Shown here: positions 14,201 through 22,984 of the stretch, piece after piece
Layout: the number at the start of each line of letters is the position of its first letter
Position numbering within the stretch: the first letter of the stretch is position 1
From: Dolomedes plantarius
Taxonomy: Eukaryota; Arthropoda; Arachnida; Araneae; Dolomedidae
Assembly: GCA_907164885.2 (NCBI GenBank)
Contig: OU015499.1
Span: 153,554,408-153,618,407 of the forward strand
DNA length: 64,000 nt
Reading direction: 5' to 3'
Program-made: the position numbers and the translations under genes
The notes under the pieces: generated by a model
Database searches by the model: none
What the model saw: only the letters and a program-made list of their open reading frames with translations
Told to the model about the DNA's origin: nothing

Positions 14201-14997
14201 TTATTGAAAATATCACTATTACAATGATGTTAAACTAGTTTTTTTTTTTTAAATAAAGTTTTCTAAATGAAAGATTTAATGAGTCAGATATGCATATTTT
14301 TTCACAGGAACTTGTATATTAATTTATTCATGAAAATAAGTGCAATTATTGTATTAAGAATCATGTGTTTTGAAAGTGTCTATTTTCCAATATTTTCATG
14401 TGTGTATAGAAACATGTCACTTGACAGTCATTGAGGCATATATAAATGTGTGTGTATGTGTATATATATTTACAATCACTGTGAGGGTAATAACATTTGT
14501 TTTAGTGAAAATATCACTGTATTACAATGGTGTTAAACTTCTTCTCTCTCTTTTTTTTTTTTTTAATAAAATTTTCTAAATGAAAGATTTAATGAGTCAA
14601 ATATGCAAATGTGTTTCCGGGAATTAATATACAGTCAATTCCAGTTAATCGGACCACATTGGGACACGATCATTTAGGTCCTAATAACCGGCTGGGGAAT
14701 AACATTAGGCTTATGCAAGATGCTTTGTTTCGGTTCTTCAGGATTCGGCTGTATGAATTTATTCATGGAAATAGTATAATTAGTGTATTATGTATTTTAA
14801 AAATGTCTTTTCCATTCTTTCCAGATATGTATGAAGGGAAAATTGATGACATGGAAAAATTAGGAGTTATTGAACCATCCAAAGTAAAATGTCAAGTTTT
14901 AAGTGGTGCGACTGAAGCAGCTGAAATGATCTTACGTGTCGACGGTATAGTGAAGGCTGCTCCTCGCAGGCGTACACCTGACCACCGAGGTTGTTAG
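1473..14997 (+). CDS. CCT2: CCT2, chaperonin TRiC/CCT subunit beta, 3' five exons
   Basis: This is the C-terminal part of T-complex protein 1 subunit beta, one of eight paralogous subunits of the cytosolic ring chaperonin that folds actin, tubulin and other clients with ATP. Five exons join in phase: 1473-1657, 1758-1905, 4745-5097, 9493-9592 and 14825-14997, giving about 318 codons plus a stop. Family members are about 535 residues, so roughly the first 215 residues, including the nucleotide-binding GDGTT motif, lie upstream of this window. Visible family signatures are the apical-domain start [30 protein letters not shown], the equatorial GGGC followed by [17 protein letters not shown] and the beta-type tail ending in PDHRGC. 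All introns have GT-AG ends. No frameshift or internal stop is present. The introns carry many mobile-element insertions. The subunit assignment rests on recognition of the beta-specific tail and apical segments. Confidence 0.95.
1758..1905 (+). CDS. CCT2: CCT2 exon (apical domain)
   Basis: The acceptor TTCAATAG precedes 1758 and the donor GTAGGT follows 1905. The exon encodes the conserved [14 protein letters not shown] and [20 protein letters not shown] segments and ends with one base of a split Gly codon. Only 100 bp of intron separates it from the previous exon, unlike the kilobase introns that follow. Confidence 0.93.
3315..3800. repeat. Decayed pogo/Tigger-like non-autonomous element
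   Basis: The left end reads GGTGGAGTCCCTATTATCCG and continues with AGTAATCCGAAA. The right end reads TAATCCGAAAAGGGTCTGGT and then TTTTGGATTATCGGGATTCC, an approximate inverted match. The interior has no coding potential. Ends are approximate. Confidence 0.5.
4331..4516. repeat. TA-flanked MITE family A, copy 1
   Basis: It starts with CAGTCGAATCCGGTTAAT and ends with ATTAACCAGAATTGACTG, an imperfect inverted pair of about 18 bp. The internal segments (CGGACCAGCCGCTTATTC, ATCACGTCC) recur in copies at 8608, 11039 and 14632. The CAGT terminus and TA flank suggest a Tc1/mariner or pogo-superfamily derivative. Confidence 0.8.
4745..5097 (+). CDS. CCT2: CCT2 exon (apical to equatorial domain)
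   Basis: The acceptor ATTTTAAG ends at 4744 and the donor GTAAGC starts at 5098. This is the largest visible exon (353 bp). It carries [32 protein letters not shown] and the equatorial GGGC followed by EMLMA. The exon is clearly richer in G and C than the flanking intron, as expected for constrained coding sequence. Confidence 0.95.
5409..5451. repeat. Perfect 19-bp inverted repeat, 5-nt loop
   Basis: The arms at 5409-5427 (AATTGTTTCAATAGAAGTT) and 5433-5451 are perfect complements separated by GGCAA. It lies in a CCT2 intron. Function unknown; it may be a fold-back remnant. Confidence 0.85.
5843..6523. repeat. Non-autonomous repeat with AAGGGGTCC ends
   Basis: The left end AAGGGGTCCAGGTC and the right end, whose complement reads AAGGGGGTCCGGGAC, form short inverted termini. 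The interior (about 6000-6480) is found again in inverted orientation at roughly 19540-20110, for example the segment around ACCCATCATG and TTTGAACCATTTATC. It is AT-rich and non-coding. Confidence 0.55.
6690..6830. repeat. Dispersed repeat module (GTTTGGAGGTTTGTA)
   Basis: The core of about 50 bp, from AACCAATCACAGACC to GTTTGGAGGTTTGTA, recurs at 40831-40880 in the same orientation and near 22765-22820 inverted. At 40640-40938 it is inside a MITE with inverted ends, so this is probably a fragment of that family. Confidence 0.5.
6950..7250 (+). pseudogene. Tc1-like transposase C-terminal relic
   Basis: A broken frame reads [10 protein letters not shown], then after shifts [14 protein letters not shown] and [17 protein letters not shown]. 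These match the last third of Tc1-type DDE transposases, with the second Asp in FQQD and the acidic residue in NPIE.LW, which precede the usual C-terminal basic segment. Stops and frameshifts make it non-functional. The N-terminal HTH and terminal repeats are not recognisable. It lies in a CCT2 intron. Confidence 0.75.
8608..8769. repeat. MITE family A, copy 2
   Basis: 162 bp from CAGTCGATTCTGGTTAAT to ATTAACTGGAATCGACTG, with 16 of 18 terminal bases complementary, flanked by TA on both sides (8606-8607 and 8770-8771). This is the best-preserved copy of the family and shows a TA target duplication. Confidence 0.88.
9493..9592 (+). CDS. CCT2: CCT2 exon (equatorial domain)
   Basis: The acceptor TTTCTTTTTAG ends at 9492 and the donor GTAAGT starts at 9593. 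The 100-bp exon encodes [20 protein letters not shown] and KVKYGL, ends with one base of a split Asn codon, and joins exactly to the last exon. Confidence 0.93.
9900..10110. repeat. Short repeat with TAACGTAGGATTAC ends, copy 1
   Basis: The left end TTAACGTAGGATTACGTTCC, internal CCAAACCCAGTAGCAGTAAA and right end GATAAGTAATCCTTCGTTAA match the copy at 17401-17548. The ends are inverted relative to each other. Non-coding; superfamily not assigned. Confidence 0.7.
10691..10874 (+). mobile_element. tRNA-derived SINE with 14-bp target duplication
   Basis: The head contains an RNA polymerase III A box around 10708-10723 (TAGCTAGGGCGCTGG) and a B box at 10744-10756 (GGGTTCGAGTCCC), spaced as in tRNA-derived SINEs. 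A unique body follows and the tail is AACC-rich. It is flanked by identical 14-bp duplications TGTATCCCTCATTT at 10677-10690 and 10875-10888. The tRNA-like head does not close into a cloverleaf gene, so I do not call a tRNA. The sequence at 9215-9322 is an unoccupied duplicate of the target. Confidence 0.88.
11039..11167. repeat. MITE family A, copy 3
   Basis: 129 bp from CAGTCGATTCAGGTTATTCG to TTAACTGGAATTGACTG, preceded by a CA microsatellite and followed by a long TA run. It shares internal AAATGATCGCGTCCCGATGT with copies 1 and 2 but is shorter, so it carries internal deletions. Confidence 0.82.
11171..11241. repeat. AT microsatellite
   Basis: An almost pure TA dinucleotide run interrupted once by TAAATA. 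Tyr/Ile-only open frames over it are artefacts. Confidence 0.95.
12220..12350 (+). repeat. Dispersed fragment, copy 1 (cf. 53925-54040)
   Basis: The segment around GTAAAAATTATTCAGAATAA and GACCAAATGAAGT, then GAAGAAATGGAAGCATTAAAA, is repeated at 53925-54040. Both copies stay partly open in the same frame, suggesting a fragment of a transposon coding region, but I cannot name it. Confidence 0.5.
13117..14167 (+). mobile_element. Tigger/pogo-type element, 1.05 kb, TA target duplication
   Basis: The left end is CAGTAACTGCCGCTTATAGT. The right end's complement is CAGCGATTTCCGCTTATAAG. TA flanks both sides (13115-13116, 14168-14169). A repeated subterminal motif TTATAAGAATCA occurs near both ends. 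Inside, a short frame from 13831 reads [19 protein letters not shown] and is then interrupted, matching the N-terminal Psq-type HTH of pogo transposases. The catalytic region is missing, so the element is an internally deleted relic. A block at 13437-13560 recurs at 34715-34860. Confidence 0.85.
13650..13712. repeat. Palindromic tandem repeat
   Basis: Units of about 26 bp built on GAATCAAACGTTTCACGG and its inverse GGTTTGATTC recur two to three times, so each unit is itself near-palindromic. It sits inside the Tigger relic. Confidence 0.7.
14405..14824 (+). repeat. Direct duplication in CCT2 intron, copy 2 (empty site)
   Basis: This matches 13062-13116 joined directly to 14168-14400. At 14460-14475 the TA run continues directly into TTTACAATCACTGTGAGGG without the Tigger element. 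A truncated MITE family A copy sits at 14632-14697 in this copy only. It ends at the terminal CCT2 exon acceptor. Confidence 0.8.
14632..14697. repeat. MITE family A, copy 4 (truncated)
   Basis: Begins CAGTCAATTCCAGTTAATCG and matches the first 65 bp of the family up to AATAACCGGCTGG, then breaks off. TA precedes it. Confidence 0.75.
14825..14997 (+). CDS. CCT2: CCT2 terminal exon
   Basis: The acceptor TTCTTTCCAG ends at 14824. The exon completes the split Asn codon and continues with [28 protein letters not shown] and the tail [10 protein letters not shown], with TAG at 14995-14997. The in-frame sequence from 14611 upstream of the acceptor is intron and MITE, not coding. Confidence 0.94.
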
Positions 14998-15163
14998 GTT
15001 TTGAGTGCACTTCATGGACATTTCTTCTTTTTTACAAAAATTCTCTGCTATTAACAAATATTTTTTGTAAGATTTATCAGAGGAAGCTTAAAATGTGATC
15101 ATATAAGACTTACTCTAAGGTTTCATTTACACTTCCAGCACTGTGTAACTATCTGACATCCAG

Positions 15164-15169
15164 AATAAA
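15164..15169 (+). promoter_or_regulatory. CCT2 poly(A) signal
   Basis: A canonical AATAAA lies about 170 bp after the CCT2 stop codon in a short 3' UTR, and is the first AATAAA after the stop. Confidence 0.6.
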
Positions 15170-15664
15170 GTTTCATTGTTTTGATGAACATTCTGCTGTG
15201 TATCGTAAAATAATTGATAGCTATGCGACTAGCGTCCCCACTTGTTTTTCCTGCTCAATTTAGCTTAATTTTACCTTTTTCTAGCATGACCATCTTGTTG
15301 AAATATGACGTGCATCTAAAAAATGTTGAAGTAGCTGAAGTTAATGCAGATTTTATTTTTTCAAGATTTTCTTCTCTACTCTGTTAAGCAGTTTTGTATC
15401 TCTTAAAAGGACTTATATTTAAATAAAAAAATTTGACATCTTATTCTCTATCAAAATGTATCTAAAAATGTTTGGAATATTCACTTTTATATATTAGTTG
15501 GAAAGTATCATGGTGGGTTTAAAAAAAAAATTATTTCTATATGAAATATTAAAATTTTTACAAGTTGGTTCCCCGATCTAAACGTGACTGCTGGATAGTA
15601 AATAAATGTATTAATACACAAATTATACTCAACACATCATTGCCAAATGGGGAAAATCATAATA

Positions 15665-15820
15665 CAGTGGAATCTCGATCTATCGTTTTTCAAGGGACCG
15701 ATTGAAATGAACGATAGATGCGGAAACATAACAAAGCAATATGATCGTTCGGACTGGATAAAATGAACGACACATATGGAAAAACGATGGATCCGAAAGC
15801 GATCGATCGAGATTCCACTG
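15665..15820. mobile_element. Tigger/pogo-type MITE, 156 bp
   Basis: Inverted ends CAGTGGAATCTCGATCTATC and, complemented, CAGTGGAATCTCGATCGATC, flanked by TA on both sides (15663-15664, 15821-15822). A second partial copy lies at 1-136. No coding capacity. Confidence 0.92.
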
Positions 15821-16296
15821 TATTAATAAAGGAGAAATATGCTTTAAAAGATTAGTATTGAACTCTATAAAAACAAATAAAGTTACTCAATGGCGTGAAA
15901 TAAGCAATATCCGTCAGGTTTAATTCTATATCTCGCAAACATAATTAAAAATAAAAATGACAGAGAGAGATTCCTCGGAATAAACAAATGCGGCCTCATG
16001 CTTAGTAAGTATCTATAGCCAGATTTAAACGTGTCGCTGAGCATGCGCAGAAAGCAATTTTTAATTGTAAATTATCACTAATTAATAGAAATTGCGGTTA
16101 GAAAGACCAAATTTGACACATCTATAGAATAAAATCTTTCGTCCAAGACCAAAATGAACTCAATTGATGCAGTCGTTTTCTTTCATGGACTGCCCAAAGA
16201 ATTGGCTTCTCAACTTAAATATATAGATGGCCATAAAGACCCTTATGACCAATTGCTACATCATCATCCAAGACTCTGTGACTTCTAAGGCAAATA

Positions 16297-16539
16297 CTGT
16301 ATTTTTCGGACCATGAGATGCATTTCCAATTTATGGCTGGAATTTTAGAAAAGAATATTTTGTATTTGGTTAGGTATAGAAAGTTATTTTAAATTTTTTA
16401 CTTAATAAAGATAAAAAATATATATATATAAAATAATCATTTTATTTTAATGGTACCTTTGGACCATGAGACACAACCCAATTTTAAGTCTTTTTTTTTT
16501 TAATGTAAAAAGGTGAGTATTATGGTCTGAAAAATACAG
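16297..16539. mobile_element. MITE with CTGTATTTTTC ends, 243 bp
   Basis: Left end CTGTATTTTTCGGACCATGA; complement of the right end CTGTATTTTTCAGACCATAA. TA flanks both sides (16295-16296, 16540-16541). The internal motif GGACCATGAGA is repeated. It resembles mariner/pogo-type MITEs of other animals. Confidence 0.88.
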
Positions 16540-16917
16540 TACGTGTTTGAGATATCATCAAAGAGTGTGGTTATTTCTGTTGTAATGGTATTATGTGTGA
16601 GTGGCATTTTTGTGTGTCAGGGAAAACCACATTGTTAACATTTTTATTTGACAGTAACCTTCAGCTGGCAAGGGCAACCAGGTACACTTACTATTACAGA
16701 GTTTGTACAGTCCTTAAAAACTCATCATTTTATGTTTCTATTTTTTAAGGGCGTTTAAAAGACCCTTCTGTTTGCATTTGAGGTGCTTACAATTTTCCCT
16801 AATTCCCCAGTCCTTAAGGTAATGTTCGAAGTACTTTTAAAAAATATATATATATACAATACTGATTCAATACGTACATTTTTTGTTCAAATGCGATATA
16901 AAATCATGAAATCAAAT

Positions 16918-17160
16918 CTATGGTGCCCGGTATAAAGGGCTTAAGTCAAAAAAAGTAATTTTTAGATATTTGTTAGTATTGATTTTAAAAAAATATCGTT
17001 TGACTTGTATAAGAGGCTATCAATTTTGTATACTTGAGTGCATTTCTTTGTACTAAAGACTCAAGTTGAAATTATGTTTCTGCAATTGGTATAAAAGCCT
17101 ATAACTTGGTATTATTAAATCACTGTTTTTGACTTAAGCCTTTTATACCAGGCACCATAG
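16918..17160. mobile_element. MITE with 35-bp inverted ends, 243 bp
   Basis: Ends CTATGGTGCCCGGTATAAAG and, complemented, CTATGGTGCCTGGTATAAAA, with the match running on through GCTTAAGTCAAAAA. Flanks read AAAT on both sides. Internally GTATAAGAGGC and GGTATAAAAGCC repeat the terminal motif. Superfamily not assigned. Confidence 0.85.
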
Positions 17161-17400
17161 AAATTATAATTTTGGTAAAAATGTCAGAACATTTTAAAAC
17201 ACTGGGATTTTTTTTTTTAATGAATTTTTAGTTCAATGGAGGGCATATGCCAGAGACCCTGCATTCCATTTAACTTAATATATTTTAATTTCCTTTATAC
17301 TGTGATACTTACCTGTGTTCTAAAGTAAAATATTTCCAAAGATCACTGAATATATACCCCAAAAAAAGCGAAAAAAAACACTGATTTTTTATTTTTAAAT

Positions 17401-17548
17401 AACGTAGGATTACGTTCCTCAATAACGGAGAGAGAGAGAAATTATCCTGCATCGCGCCAAACCCAGTAGCAGTAAACAGTTAAACAGAAAAGTACCAAAA
17501 TGTGTTTTTAAAAAAAATAAATAAGCAAACGATAAGTAATCCTACGTT
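17401..17548. repeat. Short repeat with TAACGTAGGATTAC ends, copy 2
   Basis: Perfect 14-bp inverted ends TAACGTAGGATTAC and GTAATCCTACGTTA enclose CCAAACCCAGTAGCAGTAAA. A diverged copy is at 9900-10110. Confidence 0.8.
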
Positions 17549-18239
17549 AATAGCCCACAGTAGTTTCGTTAGAGGAGACTATAAGTGCAGGTACCTGTAG
17601 TATGATTCAGTTCTATGTTTTAACCTAAAAGCTTCATATAGCTTAGCTTTTATGTCAAACACTATTGCAAAATGTCATTGAAATGCACTGGAAACTTTTT
17701 AAATGATGAGCTTCCTCATTTGCAACTGAAAAATGAGTTTTCTAGAAAATGCATTTTAAGATGCTACTTCTGTTCTTTTAATATCGCTTTCGGTTTATTA
17801 AATGAGCCACAAGCTCTCATCCAAGGATCGTACGAATAAAAGGAGAGCAGTTTGAGAATCCTAAAAGATTGACCTTTAAAAATAATAATAAATAATTTTT
17901 TTTTTAAAAAACCTTCGAAATTTTGCACCAAAACAGCCATTTTAACGTAGGCAGATAACTTAAAAAGTACTTATTTTCTATTTGAAAAATACAAGAGTTT
18001 TCGGTTAATGACTGTCAACGAGTGACTGTAGGGAAATGCATCTGATATTCTGGCGTGTGTGACATAGGCGTCCAGTAGCAGAGGTATTAAAGCCTCTTTC
18101 ACACGAGGCACATTCGTTGATTCAACTGATTTGCCTTGTTTATTTTCATGTAGTTGACTGCCGTGTAAGGTTCTTTTCACACGAGGCACCTCTCACGCCC
18201 AATTCAAGGCGGAACCTTCTCTTCTGGGGTTGTGGCAAC

Positions 18240-20440
18240 GCTTCGTCAGCAGCTAGACGTCACACAGGCGAAAGCGATTGAAAAATGAGGCGGAAGAAGA
18301 CAGTTTACTACATTAAATGTGTATATATTCTATCCATAGGTTATACTTTAATCTACACCTAAAATAATTTCAATATTTCCCATAAAAATATTTTTTTCAG
18401 GCAAATGTATTATAATGTACAAAAAATATCAAAATAAAAAAAATTAGTGATATGTACTTAACTAAATTTAGGTAGAAATTGTATAAACATACAAGATATA
18501 CATGTATACAAAATTTTAGCAATTTGGGACTATTAGTTTTGAAAAAATAGTGTGCACAAGTTTCAAAATAAGTTTTTAGAAAAAACCATTTAAGGTTTAA
18601 ATTTTCTATAAATTACTTTACTATTTGCTTTATACATTTGGCCATAAAATCAGTTGTAATTGTAAAGGTTTTAAGGTGATTTACCCCCTTAAATTTTTAA
18701 ATTTCAAAAACTTAAATATTATACCTTTCTTCTACCAATACCTTTCTTTTACACCAATTTTATAACACAATATTGGTAATAAGTCAAGAAAGGTATAAAA
18801 TATTTAATAATTTTATTTTTATTTATAATGATGTAGATGTAGGGGAATATAGAATTAAGAAAATATCATAACATGGCACTCAGGTTTTTACTTACAAAAA
18901 TACAAAATGTATTATTTTTATATTTGATCTACTTAAGGGGAGGGGGGGGGGCTGCTAATTTTTTAATCACATTTCTTTTATTTGTAAGACTATTATACCT
19001 CATTTTTACTTTAAAAAAAAATTATAATAATAAAATTGCATACCTGAAAGGGTTAATGCAAAAACCTCCCTCATATGAAAACTATTCAAATTGTAGGCAT
19101 AAGACGATGTTCACATTTGCAAATCTAGATAAATTTAATTAAATAATGGGTAAATTCGCACAATTTGGTGCTCCCACATATGTTTTTAAGTGTAACAGTC
19201 ATAAACTGTACTAATCGATGTAATGCTGTTTGATAAGTAATGTAAAGAGAGTGACGTATGTCACCATAGAAACATCAAACAAACAACCAATGATAAAGAA
19301 TATATTTCGTTGAAATGACCAAATAAATATTTCTGTTAATTTTTTTAATGATAATGCGGCTTCTAAAGAAACTTTTTAAAAAATTCTAAAAAAGTTAAAA
19401 ATTTTGTTTTAATTTTGGAGTTTTTAACCACCATTAACAAAATAACAATGGGGGGGGGATCTTCATTAAGAAGAGATTAATCGAAATTTTCCAACTACTT
19501 CCGAATGACGATACATACATTTATTGAGTTAAAACTTTGAATTTTTTTGTAATGGTTAACCATATAATTTGCAAACAAAATCACATCATAAAACTTCTCA
19601 TAAAGTTTTTAAAAAATTTAAAATAATAAAAAAAGTGGGGTAATTTAAAATCGTTATAACTCGAAATATCTGTCGAATTTCAAATTTTTTTCATTTAATT
19701 TAACAGAAATATATTTTTTAATTTCGATTCAGCGTTTTTTAAAATATTAATTAAAAAAAATAAAAATATTTAGAGAATTTAAAAAAAAAATTATGTAACT
19801 TATTTTTAAAAAATCATATTTTCAAAAGTAAATATATTTTTCAAATTTGTTGAATCAAAATTAAAGTAATATAAAAGACATGTTCCAAGTTTGAACCATT
19901 TATCTTTAACAGTTCTTGACTTATAACAATTTAAAGATGAGAAATGGTGAAAAGACCCATCATGCAGAAAACGTATTTACAGGTTTAAACAAAGATTGGC
20001 TGCTATTAGAAAGGTGTAAATGATAATAATAATAATATCTCCTGTTCTAATTAAGATATAAACATGATTTAAACGTCGTTTAAAGTAAAACATTTTTATG
20101 TTTTGTCCCAAATGGTCGGCCTTTCTTCAACCAAAGAAATTAAAATTTCTATGTCGATTTTCTCCATTGTGTAAAAAACAAACTGTAAAAAAATAACTTC
20201 AGTAGCTAGATTGGCACTGGTGTACGTTTCCTTCAAAATAAACGAATCGTGTGTACTGTCCTACCACAGTACGAAGAACCACCGTTGGCATAGTGCCAAG
20301 ACGATTCTATTCACGCTGTAGGTAAGGCTGCTGAGGAAGGAGGGGGAAAAGTCTCGTATTCTCTCGACATTCTTTAGAATCGATTACTAACTGCGCTTGC
20401 TTGCTTTTACCTCGTCTGTTATTTTGATTATTATATTAAA
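18240..20440. other. Interior of composite element, non-coding
   Basis: AT-rich. About 19540-20110 matches 6000-6480 inverted. Other open frames here show no family signature. Confidence 0.5.
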
Positions 20441-20444
20441 ATTA

Positions 20445-20726
20445 ATGGATCCTTTACCCAACACGACTGCTCGGAATAAGCCGTTCCGTAGTGATTGTAA
20501 ACGTATAATGCACAATGTAATTAAATTGTGTGATAAAGAAGCACTAGAAGGAAATGTTATTGTTCCACTTTCGCAATCCCTAAAGAGAGCTAGTGAAATG
20601 ACCGGGATATCAATGTCCAGTGTAAAAAGAATACGCAGAGAAGCAAAGGGTGAAGAAACTCCAAAATTTGAATCTCCGTCGAAACGTCAGAAAAAAAAGA
20701 ACCACCGAAACCGTAGCTTTAGATAA
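20445..20726 (+). pseudogene. Truncated HTH N-terminus of an IS630/Tc1-type transposase
   Basis: The ATG at 20445 opens 93 codons. Residues about 12-70 (RSDCKRIMHNVIKLCDKEA, then ASEMTGISMSSVKRIRRE) resemble the helix-turn-helix leader of arthropod DDE transposases related to IS630/Tc1, followed by a Lys/Arg-rich nuclear-type segment. An A8 tract at 20691-20698 breaks the frame; just after it the shifted frame reads LDNFDFDVIRK, the next conserved segment of the family, before it stops. The catalytic DDE domain is absent. Alternative: a domesticated HTH protein, which I think unlikely given the break. Confidence 0.6.
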
Positions 20727-20959
20727 TTTTGATTTTGATGTAATCCGAAAATATCCACTCCTATAAAACTCCTATTTTTTAAATAGATTTGCTTCTTTCT
20801 TTTTATTATTTTGAAACTATTATTCACATATTCGATCAAACATAAAGTTTTAAAAAATAACTTTAAAATTGCGGACAAAAAGCATTAAATGTCTAAAATG
20901 CTTGTCTAAAATGCATTCCGTATTTCATAAACAAACACATCCGAAAAAATGACGTTTTC

Positions 20960-21345
20960 CCCTATTTTCTAAGTAGACTAGCTTTTCTCGCGCATGCGCA
21001 ACAGCTTCCAGGGACCTTGCTTCCGTGGTCGGACAGTACTTTCCCCCTCTCAAATCTATACACCAATGGCAACCGAATGGCCTGGCGTCAACAAACTATC
21101 CGTCTAACGATTCCGTCTATCCGGTTTCGGTAGACAAAATCGAACGACATCTGCTACCGATTGGATTGTTCCCTCGCTTGCGGTTTTCGTCCGCAACGTG
21201 TGAACGTACTAAACAATTGCTTACTGTAAACGGAACGGCAACCGAGACGATCATAAAACCGAAACCGTATCGTTTGTACGCGGGGAAATGCATTGTATTC
21301 TTCCCCACTGCGGGAACGAACGCTGGACCCCCCCCCCCCCCCCGA
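20960..21345. other. Island of higher GC with poly-C end
   Basis: About 380 bp rich in CG dinucleotides in an AT-rich setting, ending in a 16-C run at 21328-21343. Overlapping open frames exist on both strands but none shows a family motif. It may be the end region of another mobile element. Confidence 0.4.
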
Positions 21346-21773
21346 AATTCTGGAGTTTACTGTATTGCATTTTAACATAGAAATGAAAGTACATTTTTAA
21401 ATGTAAAATTTTTTAAAACTGCATACTTATTCAAAATTTAATTTTTAAATAAAAATTCAAATTTTATAAAATTTTTATTTACTGTCTTAATTTCAATATT
21501 TTTGCTCCAAATTGTTTTATACATTTACTGAAACGTATTGCACAAGGTTGTGCATGGACTTTTAGATTATATAATATAAAATTTTTTAATATTATTATTA
21601 AATATTATGTAATTTTAGTAAATTTTATATTATTTTTAGTTAAAAAATAGTGAAATATCGGGGAGGCTCAGTCCAGTTTTAACATTAGTATGTACTTCAA
21701 TGGTCATGAAATTTTATTTTTAAGGTCATGAAAAGTCATGAAATTGACTTTTTCAAAAGTAGTAGACACCCTG

Positions 21774-22325
21774 TTTAAGAAAGTTGGTTTTTTCCCGCTT
21801 TTACAAACTGTGAAACTGAAGATTCCTATCATATCTTTAGCCTTAATATAGTTTTTAACAATGATATGATCCATAACAAAAATTCGATGCTATATTTTTC
21901 CTCATTTTATTTATATTATATTCATTTTTCTCATTGTATAACTTTTGAATACAACTCAAACATCTATTCTATTGTTATTCAATTTAAAAAATAATAATAA
22001 TATTTGATTTGGGGGGGGGGGGCACGTTCCCCCCTAACTTAAATTGAAATAAATTAAAACGTTAATAGAATTTCAGTTAAAATCGAAAAATTGCAGAAAA
22101 CTTTTAAGAAAGTTGGTTTTTTGCCCGCTTTTTCAAACTGTGAGACTGAAGATTCCGATTATGTCTTTAGCCTTAATATAGTTTTTAACAATGATATGAT
22201 CCATAACAAACTTTCGGTGTTATATTTTTCCTTATTTTATTTATATTATATTTATTTTTCTCATTGTATAACTTTTGAATACTACTCAAACATCAATTCT
22301 ATTGTTATTCAATTTAAAAAATAAT
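21774..22325. repeat. Tandem duplication, unit about 328 bp
   Basis: 21774-21996 and 22102-22325 are near-identical (AAGAAAGTTGGTTTTTT to TTATTCAATTTAAAAAATAA). A G12 run lies between the copies (22011-22022). Open frames over them are artefacts. Confidence 0.85.
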
Positions 22326-22984
22326 AATAGTAATTGATATTTTAAGGACCGTCCGGCAGTAAATGCGCTGAGGATGACTCTAACTGAATTCAATTTGTGC
22401 CCCCCCCCCCCAAAAAAAAAGTTAGAAGCACGCTACGCCTATGATTGTTCCACATTTAAACTTGCAATTACAACGCTTTCCATACAGAACTGAGTTGATG
22501 CAAACTAGGCGGCTGGTGTGAAGAGCGTACCTTCAGTAATGTCTTTTGTGTTGAGTCAACCTATCGGGATGAGAACGTTAGCGGCACATGTGCCAGCTGG
22601 CAAACCGTCTGGGTCGCGAGTTCACAGCGTGTGAAAGGGTTCGGGCGATTCCCATACATTTGCTATGGTGGCTACACTCCTTGACAGCCGCCTGGAAATC
22701 AGTTTAATCAACTATGTGCCTTGTGTGAAAAGGGCCTAAAGGTATTGAAGGATATTTAGCCAACGACTAACCTCCAAACGATTAGCTACGAAATTTTAAA
22801 CGCCTATGATTGGTTTATTTCCGTCTCAGCGCCATCTTTCCTTTGACGCTCCGCTACCGGACTCCTATGAGAACAGGCCCTTATTGTTTCTTAAGCGTTT
22901 TCATATTCGTAATTACTGTTCACATACTCATTCAAATTCTTCGCTCTTGTTCTGAAATCCGGTGTCCATATTGCACAGTTGTTG

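Larger units (their letters stand above)
13062..14400 (+). repeat. Direct duplication in CCT2 intron, copy 1 (occupied)
   Basis: Flanks AACATGTCACTTTACAGTCA (upstream) and ATTTACAATCACTGTGAAGG (downstream) match 14411-14480, where they are contiguous. Copy 1 is split by the Tigger relic at 13117-14167. The copy continues through AAATGAAAGATTTAATGAGT. Confidence 0.8.
9593..14824 (+). other. CCT2 intron of 5.2 kb
   Basis: The largest visible CCT2 intron. It holds a short TIR repeat (9900-10100), a SINE, MITE family A copies 3 and 4, an AT microsatellite (11171-11241), a Tigger relic with an empty duplicate site, and a palindromic tandem repeat at 13650-13710. About 11500-12900 is otherwise unremarkable AT-rich sequence. 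Confidence 0.8.
15170..18090. other. Intergenic region with short MITEs
   Basis: AT-rich sequence between CCT2 and the composite element. It contains MITEs at 15665, 16297, 16918 and 17401. No gene is supported. Confidence 0.7.
18091..22736. mobile_element. Composite element with Harbinger-like CTTTTCACAC ends
   Basis: Left end AGCCTCTTTCACACGAGGCA and complement of the right end GGCCCTTTTCACACAAGGCA continue into a similar 20 bp (GTTGATTCAACTGATTT against GTTGATTAAACTGATTT). TAA on both sides (18088-18090, 22737-22739) fits a Harbinger-type 3-bp duplication. An 8-bp reading (GAGGTATT against AAGGTATT) is also possible. A second CTTTTCACACGAGGCAC lies at about 18170 with an inverted partner near 22625. 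The interior is a patchwork, including an inverted copy of the 5843-6523 repeat, a transposase N-terminus and tandem duplications. No Harbinger transposase is recognisable. Confidence 0.6.

Noticed and set aside
14611..14824. Coding extension of the last CCT2 exon upstream
   Set aside because: It contains a MITE fragment and a good TTCTTTCCAG acceptor at 14824; the joined frame from 9592 is exact.
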